Shown in pieces: positions 34,758-45,720 of a DNA stretch of 64,000 nt. Location: contig CM046882.1 in the NCBI GenBank assembly GCA_025667525.1, forward strand, positions 525,786,618-525,850,617, read 5' to 3'. The first letter of the stretch is position 1. Each line of letters starts with the position of its first letter. The notes under the pieces are model-generated. The model worked only from the letters and a program-made list of their open reading frames with translations. It made no database searches and was not told the origin of the DNA. Made by a program: the position numbers and the translations under genes. This DNA comes from Glebionis coronaria (Eukaryota; Streptophyta; Magnoliopsida; Asterales; Asteraceae).

Positions 34758-35085
34758 ATGATGTGACGCTAATTTGATAGATGTAATATTAGTTGCGATG
34801 ATCTCTTAAACTGTGTGCAACGATCTCGGTCGACCGTGACTCGAACGACTCGACTCGGTCGACCCCGTTGCGGCAACCGAATCGACTCGGTCGACCGAGC
34901 AAACTCAATCTCGGCTTCGACCCATTAAAAAAACTTTTTATCTTTTCCTTTTTTGTCCATTAGAAACTAAAAAAACACTTTTTTTAATTTAATATTTAAA
35001 CCCTATATCCTTATAAATACTCAACCCACTTTACCAATTTTTTCGCATATTCAAATTTCTAAACTAAAAAAATAACCATCCCAAC
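34758..35085. other. Spacer with three CTCGGTCGACC repeats
   Basis: Between about 34824 and 34900 the motif CTCGGTCGACC occurs three times, interspersed with CGACTCG. The rest up to the ATG at 35086 is AT-rich and could be the upstream region of the pseudogene that follows. Confidence 0.6.
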
Positions 35086-36182
35086 ATGTCTAACAAGAGA
35101 AACCCCAACAATGAAACTCCGAAATCCCGAGTTCCTCAAGAAAATGTTCCCCATGTGATGGCGAATTTGACTTTCCCATTATCCGGTGTGTCACCAAACA
35201 TGCGGTTCGCCGAATTTGAATATCATTCACCACAACCACAAAACCTAAACATGTATTATCAAAACCGTCCGTTCTCTATTCCGTATAATAAAAACCAACA
35301 AGATTTTTTTAATCTCCAACGAGTTTATATCGCCCTGTTATGGATTCGTCCACTTCTTCACATGCTAATCCGTCGTATTAACCGGTTAATCGTTTTGATA
35401 TTGATGTTGATTTTGATCAAATGATGTATAATCAAGAGTACTTTGTAGGTCAAGGTTGAGGTCACGGTTCGAGTCAAGATCAATCTATGGGCCAAGGTTC
35501 GGGTTATGGATCCTATCACGGTGCGGTTAACCTTGACGATGAGGCATCTCCGGTCGAAGAGATGTCACCCGTCAAACCTAAGATGTCCTCTAAACGTGCT
35601 TCAAAAGCCAAGCAGGTTGATCCAAGGATTCGCCAAAAGAATGGACAGTAGGGGAAGAGGTCGCCTTGTACAAAGGTCGGTGTCATGTGTTCGAGAATAG
35701 CAAGCAAGGAAACTGTAAAAAAACAAAGGATTTTTTGGGAGACGTCCTTAAGTACTTTGAAGCCGAGACGGGTTCAACTAAAGGGTACGACGCGGTTTTA
35801 AGCAAATGAAAAAACAGGGTACGCCCTAGAATTGGTGCTTTTGTGCTATCATGAATAACATTGAGCTTAATCACGAAAGTGGTGCCAATGATCTCACCGC
35901 CTACCAAAAAGGTTGTGCGGAATACAAAGTGATTTATAAACATCCTTTTACGTTAGAAGCGGCGTGGAACGTGTTGAGAGATCACCCAGTTGGCAACAAC
36001 TTTTATACATGACCTTGAAGCAAGAGGAGTTGGATTTGAAGGAGGCAGCTCAACGGGAAGCATCAACTTTGAAAAGAGAAAAGCTCGAATTACAACGGAC
36101 AAACCAAAGACAAAATGTTCTATGACAGTGAAATCAACCCCAATTTGCCCCCGGCACAATAACATGCCTTGCAGGAGATGAA
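35086..36182 (+). pseudogene. Myb/SANT-like and NAM-associated domain protein, decayed (PIF/Harbinger ORF1-like)
   Basis: ATG at 35086 (MSNKRNPNNE). The first 113 codons are asparagine/proline-rich. Downstream, in shifting frames, the sequence gives WTVGEEVALYKG (about 35640-35680), KKTKDFLGDVLKYFEAETGSTK (35716-35780), RVRPRIGAF (35817-35845), AYQKGCAEYKV and PFTLEAAWNVL (35900-35975), then a basic helical segment LKQEELDLKEAAQREASTLK (36010-36070). This succession is that of plant Myb/SANT-like plus NAM-associated C-terminal proteins related to the DNA-binding ORF1 of PIF/Harbinger transposons. Several stops and frame changes. No DDE transposase lies nearby, so it may be a domesticated-gene relic or a transposon scrap. 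Confidence 0.7.
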
Positions 36183-37620
36183 AAAAGAAATCAAGTCAGT
36201 TTATAATTTAAATTGATAGTATTAGTTTTTAATTATTATTGTAATGTTTTTATTTTATTTGAATTATTATGTATTGTTTTTTATTTAATGTAATGTTTTT
36301 ATTTATTAAATTAAAAAAATTGAATTTGGTCGCTTTGTTATGAAAACAAATTGTATGTAGATCCTTTTAAAGAGAAAACTCATGTGGCAAGAAAAAGCTA
36401 AATCGCTGATAATAGTAGACTTATAAAAGAAAGTTTAAAGAAAATAGTAGTAGAATAATTATGGTCTTGGATTAAGGAAAAAGTGATATGGATCTCCCGA
36501 ATCTAATGTACTGTGTTCATATGTATCCATATATTATTATTCTGTACGGAAAATATATGCAAAAACGAATTAAGCCAATAAATAAAGCCAAGCCGAGCGA
36601 GCCATATAGTTAAAAATAGAAAAGGGTAACTGTAACGGTGAAAAAGGACAAAAGTAACAGTAAGTAATGTCTGTTAGTTAGCCTCAAGAAAAAGAGAATC
36701 TTTATTTTATTTATTTGACTTTATTTATATACTTTTTACATTTACGTATTTACATATTTTTTTAAAGTTTTTAATAAGTACAGTATTTATTTATAGATGA
36801 GCGTGTGGGTCCCACAGCAAGTCCCAATGGAAGACATCCATCATCACTCTCACAACTCTCTATCATTCATTATTATTTTCCTTTTTCCTTGTTTCGCCGC
36901 TTCTAGTTTACTAAACTTGTACATCACAAATGTATTGACTACAATAAATATAGGATGTCTTATATATCACAAATCTTATACTACTCTTCACAAAGTAGTT
37001 TACAAAGTCATTTATAGGGTGGTTAAGATTGCTTATTGAAAATAGTATTTATCTTAAAGTAAAATAATTAGATAATTATTATTTTGAAAACGTTATTTTA
37101 GAAAATAGTGTTTGAATTTAATTATTCAGTTTGAAATCGTAATAATCAGATAATCAATTTTTTGAGTGTTTGGTAAATTTGAATATTTGATAAGTAAAAT
37201 GAATAAAATAAACTTATTTTAATTTTCTTCATATTGAAAATGAAATAAGTAACTCCCCACTTACCTACCTTTTTCAAAACTTTATTTTGACAGCTTTTAA
37301 ACGCAAACAATTAATTTTCTCCATTTATTATCAAACACTCATATTAGCTTATTTTCACTTTTAAACTAAAATAAATAGATTATCTAATTACAAACGCAAT
37401 TTTAAACATCCGCTTAGTACAAATTTTGATCACTTCGATCTTCTAAGCTATTATAGTATTACTCTCATGCGTTTAGTTTAGTTTACTTGAAAATAATGAT
37501 GATTTAAGTAAAAATAAAAAACTTTTTATCGATTGGTTTGAATGATCTTTCAAGTGAGGAAAGCCCTCTTCGTGCGAAAGATAAGATGGAAAGGAAAACT
37601 GGTTTTTAAGAAAAGGTTTG
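36183..37620. other. AT-rich spacer
   Basis: No gene recognised. An 80-codon frame at 36797-37039 has no recognisable features. The stretch 37020-37430 has loosely inverted ATTATC/GATAAT-rich ends and could be an old MITE, but I cannot define its borders. Confidence 0.5.
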
Positions 37621-37634
37621 AATACTCAAGTGAA

Positions 37635-38131
37635 TTTTTTCTATGAACAATGAAATTTTATTAACTAGCAAGACGCTATAATAAATATTACAAAGATATT
37701 AAATGAGAGGTTTTATGCCAAATGTCCAAAGTAAAAGACCTATTACATCTGCTATGGCACCAAAAAAAAGATTGTGACACAATTTCATCGAAAATCACCG
37801 AACGGTTGGGAGGAGAAGGCTCGAAAATAGAACGATTCGAAAACCCCCATAAAGCTCACAAAGTAACCATGAACACTCGCTCAAGCTAACTTTTGACTTT
37901 AGAAGCGAGCCGAATTTCAGAGAACCAGACCATCCACTCCGAGAACGAATCTCACTGCTGTCAATCAACCTCCCACCAACGACATAAACGTCGAAGAACC
38001 GCCTGAGCCAACGAGCATCGAAAGAAGACATGCGAAACATCCTCCTCCCTTGCGAGACATAGCAGGCAAGAAACCGTCTCCAAATCAACACCTCTCCGTC
38101 TGAGCCAACGGACATCGAAAAAAGACTTGTA
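37635..38131 (-). mobile_element. 5'-truncated LINE with 14-bp target duplication
   Basis: Flanks are AATACTCAAGTGAA (37621-37634) and AATACTCAAGGGAA (38132-38145), one mismatch in 14. The LINE's 3' end, a short A-run seen as TTTTTT on the plus strand, abuts the left flank, as expected for target-primed reverse transcription on the minus strand. Only the last 497 bp of a LINE is present. Confidence 0.85.
37765..38125 (-). pseudogene. LINE ORF2 C-terminus (zf-RVT), with in-frame stops
   Basis: Minus-strand reading: CLLCLAREEDVSHVFFRCSL with the CxxC...HxxxxC ligands, then RLCRWWEVD, SEWMVWFSEIRLASKV and FSNRSIFEPSPPNRSVIFDE. The last block closely parallels the C-terminus of the LINE at 32092-32314. 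Several in-frame stops. A longer overlapping open frame at 37795-38115 is in the wrong phase and is a shadow. Confidence 0.85.
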
Positions 38132-38145
38132 AATACTCAAGGGAA

Positions 38146-39694
38146 ATTGATGATGATACAGTTAAACCTGTTGATAACGATATTACGTTATTTTTTTACT
38201 TTTAAATCATTTAATATAAAACGTTGTACTAATAGTATGTGAGAATAATGAAAAAAAAAACTCTTGAAAACATTTAATATGGCTACAGCTCATATAATTA
38301 CGATATATATGAAGATCAAGATATCGAGATCGTATGAAACATTAGCTGCTTTTGCTTGTTTGGTGACATTATAGTTTAGTTTTTTTTTTTTTTTTTAATT
38401 ATTTTATTTTAAAGATGTTGTTTGCCAAAATAAAACTCCAAAACAAAGCAAAACATTTAAATGTATATTCATTATCCTACACCAAAATTTTATACCATAA
38501 AGATGCTCTTTCGTAGGTATAATTTTTAAAAAGGGAAAAAACTTATAGAATGTTATATATTCTCTAACACACGTACTACATGTTTTATGAACAGGGTGGA
38601 CTAATGTTGACTATAATGCTTCATTCACGTGACCAAGTTGGTACCTAATAAGTTCTATTCCTTCATTCAACATCTCACCCACTTTTGTGAAATATCACAA
38701 CCAATGAATTTAAAAACCTATAGGTATCTACTAATCACATATAATTACACAGTGATTAAAAAAATTGTGACTTCAAGAGCTCTCAAATTCAACTAATGCT
38801 GAGTGAAACAATTTCACATTGTTCAAGCTAACCTCTTAATGTTGGCTTGAGTTTGAATTCGTGCGCCAACGCGTTCAAATTCTATGACTCGTGTAAAAAA
38901 TGAAAAATCATGATTAAAAAAACCAGGTCGTAATCCTCATATTTGTTTACCTGTTTCAAAAGTACCAAATAGTTTGACATAAAAAATTTGATTACAAAAA
39001 CAATCTTTTACATTAGAAAACAACCAACTTTACAAAAAGAAAAACTCTATAAAGTTGTAACAAATTGAGTTGCTTTTGGATGTTTTTTTAAAACTATTTA
39101 ACTACCTTTTCTAGTTCTAGTTAACTTCTCTTGTGAGTTTGTTGTGACCACTTGATGATAAAGTATAAATGAGATTTGACACAATCTACATAGATGATCA
39201 TCATTCAAGGTAATAATGTAATATGATCCCTTTTGCAAAAGTGAGAGTTAATTAAATATATGACTAGTGATAACTAAAACAGTGTAGTAACACTATTAAT
39301 CATGTGAAATGTTTTCCACTTAATGTAAGTGATAAAATGCACGGAATAGGTGGGGGGTAAGTGGTGGATGATGGTCAAACCTCACATATGTTGTTTTCCT
39401 TAAATTGGGTGAAACTTAGGACATTCACACCACACACAATGCTTTCATTTGACCATCTTGTCCTTAAATAGACTAATGTGACATCATTAAACTTATTATA
39501 AAGTCAAATAAACATATGACAGACTCACATGATCATAATATGCACATAAATGAATGTTTATTTCTGTTGAGCAATTATAGTTTTCCCAATTGTCATTTGG
39601 GATGATAGTGCAAAAACTGTGTATGACCTTCAATTATGTACCCTATTGCCGACTTCTTGTCATGTTAAGATGAGTTGCACTTAATTGTTGGATC
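38146..39694. other. Spacer without recognisable genes
   Basis: AT-rich DNA with homopolymers (T-run at 38380-38396). No coding region or structured repeat was recognised. Confidence 0.6.
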
Positions 39695-39710
39695 AATGCA
39701 ACTTGATACT

Positions 39711-41334
39711 TTTCTTTAACGAGACGTTAAAAATTTACAAATTAAAAGAATTTGAATTTTTCATCCAAATGTTTCAATCAAAATTGAAAGTACAGCGGTT
39801 CGAAACCCAAATAAAAGACAATCGAACAATCTCGTCAAAAAGAATGGCAGCCTGTGAAAGATGATTCTTTAATTAAACTTGATTACGAAACTTCCAAATA
39901 GTCCACCAAGAGATATAACAAACTCCTTCAAACACATCCTTTAAACGTTTGGACATCCAGAGAGAACTAAAACAAATGAGCCATTCTTCATACGAGGTAA
40001 AGTCTTGTAACTCTAATTCCCACCATCGAGTAACATTTGACATGAGCTTGCGAGCCAATCTACATGGAAAGAGGAGGTGCGACATGGACTCCACACAAGT
40101 ATAACAAACCGGACAAAGAATTGACGGAATGTCAAGCTCCCGTAAAGAGAGATTCAGCCGAATAGGGAGCTTATCCAAGGAAACTTTCCATGCAAATATA
40201 TTAATTTTGATGGGGATATAGTTAACCCAACGAGTATGAGCAACCACCTTAGCAAGAATCACCTCATCAATAAAAGATCGAGCAAATTTCCCATAAAAAA
40301 AATACTTGAGGAGTCCAAACTCCAATGCCATCGATCGTTTGAATTTGATAAGATGACACAGGACGTGTTAGATAACAGCCGGTTATGTTGTTCTTCTTCA
40401 ATACCACTCCTAGGCTACCTACGAAATGAAGCTGTGAGGGAGATATCACTAAACTTAGCTACGACGGTAGCTTTCTTGTTAGATTCTAAGAGGTAAAGCC
40501 GATGGTATAAATATTTAAAAGAAGTTTCACAAAGCCAAATATCTTCCCAGAAATATGTATGCTCTCTATTCCCAACTTTCTTCTTAATAAGAGAAAAAAT
40601 GTCGATACAGTTTAAAGTTTTTTGAATTCACCAAGGATATCCAGCCAAGGGGAGTGTCTAGAAAATGGAAGGGATTTATCAATAGCTCCACGGACCTATG
40701 AATAGAAGCTATGAACCAAGACCAAAGAGAATGCCCATTAAAGATGAAGCGCCAAATCCATTTAAAGATGAGAGCACGGTTGAGAGCAAAAAAAATTGAA
40801 AATACAAAGACCACCATACTTCTTTGGAGCTAAAAATTTCTTCCAACTGATTAAGGACAACTTTTTCTCTGTTCAGGCTATGCCATTAAAAAAATTCATA
40901 CGGATTGCTTCCAATCTGTTAAGAACACTTTTAGGGACCTTGAAAGATGACATATAATAAAGAGGTAAATACCTTAAGACATATTTAATGAGGGTGAGAC
41001 GACCACCAATTGATAATGTTATAAGCTGAGCTTTGTAGCTAATTTGGCCACAACATCATCCCATGAACATATTCTAGACATAGGAGCACCCACCTTAACT
41101 CCAAGGTAGTTACAAGGTAAGGTCATGACCGAGCACCCAATAAAACGAGCCGCTAAAGCCACCAGATCATTAGACACACCAATTTCCATATGCGTACTTT
41201 CAAAAAGATTAATTTTAAGTCTAGAAGCTAGATGAAACCACTTTAGAACATTAACAACAGTAGATAAATTTGTCGGATCCTATTTACCAACAAAAATGAT
41301 ATCATCCGCATAGAATAAGTGAGATAGACACACT
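39711..41334 (-). mobile_element. 5'-truncated LINE with perfect 16-bp target duplication
   Basis: AATGCAACTTGATACT occurs on both sides (39695-39710 and 41335-41350) without mismatch. The element ends in GTTAAAGAAAA (seen as TTTTCTTTAAC at 39711-39721), the same tail as the LINE at 32371-32388. It begins abruptly inside the RT domain just upstream of YADD, as expected for incomplete reverse transcription. 1624 bp. Confidence 0.95.
39873..41330 (-). pseudogene. LINE ORF2: RT end through zf-RVT
   Basis: From right to left: HLFYADDIIFVGK (YADD at 41301-41312), an ENSLFNRLKINLFES-like palm/thumb segment near 41180-41230, SLGVLRNNKLVL-type repeats, the block FFALNRALIFKWIWRFI (40584-40817), then zf-RVT in 39873-40331 with IPIKINIFAWKVSLDKLPIR and CPVCYTCVESMSHLLFPC (all ligands present) and the C-terminus ICYISWWTIWKFRN-like. 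Frame changes occur near 40330, 40580 and upstream of 40820. The best preserved LINE remnant of the window, but incomplete by nature. Confidence 0.88.
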
Positions 41335-41666
41335 AATGCAACTTGATACTGCTAGATAAGTTATTATGTTTTCTTATATTAACAAAAAAAACTATGTAGT
41401 AAAAAGCCATTAGAAGTTATACATGAAGAGTAAGTTGGTATCACTAATTTGATACATAACCAATACCGTGTTTATCCTTATTATTTGGTCAAATGATGTT
41501 GCTCAAACGGTGTTTATAACGGACTTAAAAAATGGATGCTTTTGGCATTCACGCATGTTAACATTATAGAAAATAAAACTAAAAATTCACCGTTGAGATT
41601 TATGAGGTGTTTATCAAATCATGTAGTGTTAATACAAGCATTTTAGCTTTCTAAAAGAGATGAAAG

Positions 41667-41993
41667 CGTGTTTAGTTGGAATAAAGTATCTTATTTTTTT
41701 AGAAAAATTTTCATTTGAAAATAAAAGAACATAAAACTTGTTTAGTCACATATTTTTTATTTTTCAAAAAAGTGAGAAATTTTTATTTTTCACTTTTACA
41801 TTAAATAAAAAATAAAAAACACTATTTTATACTTTTCTATTTTTTTCATTTAAATATTTTTAATTTTTGAAAAGAAAGAAATGCTACTCTATCTAAATAA
41901 TTTTTTAAATTAACTATTCTTTAGGAAATGAAATCATTCCCTTCTCTAATTTTTTTTTAAAAAAACATAATTTTTTTACCGTAACTAAACAGT
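41667..41993. mobile_element. Candidate MITE with GTGTTTAGTT terminal inverted repeats
   Basis: The left end carries GTGTTTAGTT and the right end AACTAAACAG. Between them is very AT-rich, self-complementary sequence (for example AAATTTTCATTTGAAAAT). No clear target duplication. Superfamily unknown. Confidence 0.45.
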
Positions 41994-42116
41994 ACTTTAA
42001 CTCCAAAAGAAATAAACATCCAATAGATGTTCACGTAATAGTGTGTACAAAATAAATTCTTCAGATATTTATGAGTAAAACAAGAATATGTGGCTTATTA
42101 AATGTCTTTTAACATA

Positions 42117-42137
42117 TCTATACTCCTTATAAAGGAG
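42117..42137 (+). other. Helitron-like 5' terminus
   Basis: TCTATACTCCTTATAAAGG with AG following matches the general start of plant Helitrons (TC then TATACT), and is preceded by A. The matching 3' end (hairpin followed by CTRR and T) was not found to the right, so this is only a candidate. Confidence 0.35.
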
Positions 42138-42948
42138 CAATAAAATTGTTGAAAATGAATGAAAATTAAGCATTTCGTTAGATATAGAAACATTGACTTT
42201 GCATGAAAATTAAGCATTTCATTCTCTGACTTTAACAAATCTCTTCCTATCTTTGGTACAAGTGAGCAGAAAGAATGTTTTTATATCAGAAATATGTTCC
42301 TATGTTTAACTTTGTATGAATATGGCAAGTATTACACAGCTCATTCATATTTATGAAAATATAGAAAATTATAAAGGAAAGTATAGGAATCTTTTTAATC
42401 ACTTCTTATAGAGTTGACATTACAACCAATTTCAAACGCCAGATGGTGGATCAATTCAAAATTTTGGCTAACCCTAAATATATCCCTATATAAACCACAA
42501 TCTCTATTGCAATAGGAGTAAATCATCTTCTCTGCTTCTTCTTTGCCCTAATTCACAAAACAAAACCATGCCGCCACCATAATTTTATTACCTCCAAATC
42601 TGCCGAATCCGCCCCATCTCTTGGTGGTTTAGGTGGTTTTAAGGTAGTTTCGATTCGTGATATTTCCTGTGATAGTGGTGGTTGGTTTAGGTGGTTTGAT
42701 TACAAATCATTATCTACTATATTCAAAGCAATCACAGGTAACAACAAATACTCAATTCTTGATTAACACATCTCCGAATACAAACAATCCGATGAGGTTG
42801 GTGTAGTATTTCGTTTTTTATTCTTATAAATAGTGTGTGATTTATTATTAACTGCTTAAAACAGCTTCTGAAGGTTTTTTATGCGTTGATTTATTGTTGA
42901 GCAAGATCGTGGTAACTTGAGATTACATTTTTGTTATTTGTATCCAGG
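42138..42948 (+). other. Promoter-like and 5'-leader-like DNA before the gene fragments
   Basis: Contains a short repeat (GAAAATTAAGCATTTCRTT at about 42161 and 42205), a CTATATAAACC TATA-like motif near 42490 and a glycine-coding segment (GGTGGTTTAGGTGGTTT) near 42627-42640 that may be exon-derived. No complete reading frame. Confidence 0.4.
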
Positions 42949-43314
42949 ATGGTATCAACTAGGTCTGGAGCCCAGGTTGAACCTGATGGTAAAGATAGGT
43001 GCCATAATTGCATAAAGGAAAAGGGCTCAGAGCAGGGTCGAACCTGCTTTAAATGCTCCAGTTTTTTTGTTACCAAGACCTTCTAGAAGTTTACTAGAGC
43101 AACACCGACACAAGCTCTTTCCCATGGTTATGTTATTTCTGTAAAGGCAATTGTTGCTGTATTCATTGTCGATATCATCGAAAATCAATGTCCCAACCCC
43201 AACCGCAACCCCAACCCACGCTAGCCGAGTATGAAACTTATGAATCTTTTTCATCACCAGTCTTAAGAGATATTATAGATCGAGTTAACGTAGAGCTCGA
43301 AAAGAGAAGATTGG
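42949..43314 (+). pseudogene. Cysteine-rich zinc-finger-like exon, frameshifted
   Basis: An exon-like block: an ATG at 42950 (MVSTRSGAQVEPDG), then CHNCIKEKGSEQGRTCFKC in frame 1; after the T-run at 43060-43066 the continuing frame gives CYFCKGNCCCIHC (about 43130-43165). The cysteine spacing (CxxC...CxxC...CxxCxxxCxCxxC) resembles the R1-type or JmjC-associated plant zinc fingers. A Q/P-rich stretch follows, then a helix-like segment ending at a GTGAG-type donor near 43314. Identity is not certain. It is broken by a frameshift and a stop (TAG near 43084). Confidence 0.45.
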
Positions 43315-43469
43315 TGAGTACATGTATGTGTTGTTCAGTCACTTTATTTACTTTTGTTTGATTGTACTTAAGACATAATTTGGCTATTTCTTGTGTTTTT
43401 ATTATTTGATCTCGACATCTCGCAGTGTCTGCTTTGCTTGTTTTAATGCATTGACAGTACCATCTCAGA

Positions 43470-43557
43470 TTGATATTAGTGGGATATTGACAAGTCTCCC
43501 GAAGCCTGGAGTACGGAAAGCTTCATAGTATGCCTGTAATTAAAGATCCAAGGATCG
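43470..43557 (+). pseudogene. Aconitase gene fragment, exon a (frameshifted)
   Basis: Reads LTSLPKPG and then, one frame over, EYGKLHSMPVIKDPRI, the N-terminal segment of cytosolic/mitochondrial aconitate hydratases. The frame shifts at about 43508, so it cannot encode the protein. The exon ends at a GT donor (43558-43559) with phase matching exon b. Aconitase interconverts citrate and isocitrate and carries a 4Fe-4S cluster. Only about the first hundred residues are represented in this window. Confidence 0.8.
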
Positions 43558-43688
43558 GTGAACTTTTTGTAAAATTTTGATTTCATCTTATTGTGGCTAT
43601 TTCTTTGAAGTTTTTGGTTGATATCGTCATTTTAAGAATCTATAAGTTTATGACTTTTACCGATGAATTCTGTCTATATGAAGGTTAG

Positions 43689-43849
43689 GGAAGCTTCCAT
43701 ATTCAGTTAGGATTATCCTCGAATCGGTAATCCGTAATTGTGACAATTTCCACGTGACAAAGGAAGGTGTTGATAATATCCTAAATTGGGAGAAGACTGC
43801 TCCAAAGGAAGTTAAGATTCCGCTCATACTGGCTCGTGTTCTCCTTCAG
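43689..43849 (+). pseudogene. Aconitase gene fragment, exon b
   Basis: Reads [20 protein letters not shown], then [15 protein letters not shown] and [15 protein letters not shown], ending at a codon boundary. An AG acceptor lies at 43687-43688 and a GT donor at 43850-43851. It is uninterrupted, 161 nt, and in phase with both neighbours. Very clear aconitase homology. The intron that follows is 89 bp. Confidence 0.88.
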
Positions 43850-43938
43850 GTATATTTCTTTGTTCAATTTTGCATGATGACTTGCAAAGACATGCATCTG
43901 ATTACAAGCTGAGCTGTAATATTATCATAACTTATCAG

Positions 43939-44034
43939 GACTTTACTGGTGTGCCAGCCGTGATAGACCTTGCCTGTATGCGTGATGCTGCAAAGGAGCT
44001 TGGTGGCGACCATGATAGAATCAACCCTTTGATA
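43939..44034 (+). pseudogene. Aconitase gene fragment, exon c
   Basis: Reads [20 protein letters not shown] and then [12 protein letters not shown], preceded by AG (43937-43938) and followed by a GT donor (44035-44036). The D-F-T-G-V-P motif is a hallmark of the family. No further aconitase exon is found downstream (the catalytic and cluster-binding parts are absent), so the gene is a 5' fragment. Confidence 0.88.
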
Positions 44035-44036
44035 GT

Positions 44037-45120
44037 AATAAGCTTTTTTAGCTTTGTTTAACTGATATATTTGTACAGTTAAGGAGATGAATAGTAACGG
44101 CGGCTGAAAACTGATATTCGCATACTTCAACATAATTTTTTGGTAAGTGATATATAATATTAGCTTTTGATATTTCTTTGATTAGCTTATTTTAGTTAAC
44201 TATTTTCGAAAAGATTAGGGTGAATAAAGGGTGTTTGGATTAACTTATTTTTATTTGTTTTAATGAAAACAATGATGCCTATGAATTATAGCTTGATGTA
44301 ACCTTGTGTACTAGAAATTTGAGCGTTCCTTTGTCAGCTTGACCACTTTAGCAGAGCATCAAACTAGGCACTAGGTCGTAGAGCCGAAAGATATCCATGA
44401 GAAAACATGCTTCTAACACTACTGATAATAAAATACTATGCTTTAGGCGTGTTGTACACTTACACATAATTGGAAGAAGGTTAGTATAATATCAACAGTG
44501 TATTATTGTAATTAAAATGAGTGCAATAAGTGCTTAGGGTGAACCCAACTCGCCCTGTTTCAAACAGTACAACAGTTACATGATTTAATCCATTACGAAA
44601 CAATGCCCTAGTTGCCACCTTTAGAATGGCCTTTTATTCACTTGGCATACAGTCAGCATATTATTATTTTTTATTATTTTTTTTGGTAAAGAGTCAACAG
44701 ATTATTATATGCCCTTTAGCGGTTAGTTGGCCTCTTAGAAAGACAGTCAACAGATTGGTTCACGATTCATCTCATATTAAGTGTCCAATATGAATTTTAT
44801 CATCCTGGCGTCGAGCTATTTTTCGGTTCTACTTGACTAAGCTCGTGCTTGTCCAAGGAGGGAGTTTGCTTTACCCAACCCCTTAGTCTTTCTTTATTAA
44901 CATACATCACAAGACAGAATGCACTTATACGAATTATGTTATCATGTTAAGAATAAGGTATACAAAACATCATCCTAAGCTACCTCACCTCACTAAGTCC
45001 AGTTTATGCCCCCAAATAGAGACAGTGTGAAATCCCAGAAAGAAATGACGATACTAGAGGTGAAAATTACAGCCATTTACTCGTGTCTGAACAGATTGGG
45101 TTAAGAAAATCACAAAACAA
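44037..45120. other. Spacer after the aconitase exons
   Basis: No aconitase or other coding exon recognised. AT-rich, with a T-run at 44662-44678. Confidence 0.5.
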
Positions 45121-45132
45121 GACAGATGGGTC

Positions 45133-45196
45133 GAGAGGCTTGGTGCCTCGGTAGCACGCAAGATACTCTGCTGCACCAAATTGTCGTTAAAAAAAA
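45133..45196 (+). mobile_element. 64-bp LINE 3' tail with 12-bp target duplication
   Basis: GACAGATGGGTC (45121-45132) and GACAAATGGGTC (45197-45208) flank a 64-bp insert ending TTGTCGTTAAAAAAAA, the same kind of tail as the larger LINEs here. This is an extremely truncated target-primed insertion; a short SINE is the alternative. Confidence 0.65.
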
Positions 45197-45208
45197 GACA
45201 AATGGGTC

Positions 45209-45720
45209 AAATTAGCTAATAGGGGAGCACGACAATTGGAGAACATGTAGAAAGCTACCAAAAGTCTTCACTTTTATGTGTAAGTGTACAAACTCCTAAA
45301 TTGGAGAACAACTTTAGGCAGGACTTATAATTGGAAGATTAGAAAGTAATCCAAACACCCTCATAACTATGCTTCTAACATTACTGATAATGAAATACTA
45401 TGCTTAGTGTTTTATGACCACTTTTTGCATAATGAATTTACCATCCAAACATCTAAACATAACATTTTCTACACAAAAATTTTTCATTGAAAATGTTTAC
45501 CTTAAAAGTGTTTTCATAGATCATGACAAACTCCTACTATGATATTTGGTCTGATTGCACATTGGTTTTTAAAAATTATATTTAATATTCTCTTTGATGT
45601 TAACTATTTAATTAAATTATCAAGAAACGTCTTGTTGTGTATATGTTAATTTAGTAAATTGTTTAACATATGTTCATGTTCATTCGCTAAGTCTTTTGGA
45701 ATATTAAGTTCTTTTCAGTC
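45209..45720. other. Spacer
   Basis: AT-rich, no gene recognised. Confidence 0.5.

Noticed and set aside
36797..37039. An 80-codon frame starting MSVWVPQQ
   Set aside because: No domain, low-complexity histidine/phenylalanine content and no supporting context; nearby DNA is AT-rich spacer.
37795..38115. A 106-codon frame on the minus strand as a separate gene
   Set aside because: It is a shadow of the LINE zf-RVT reading in another phase, which is the one that matches a family.
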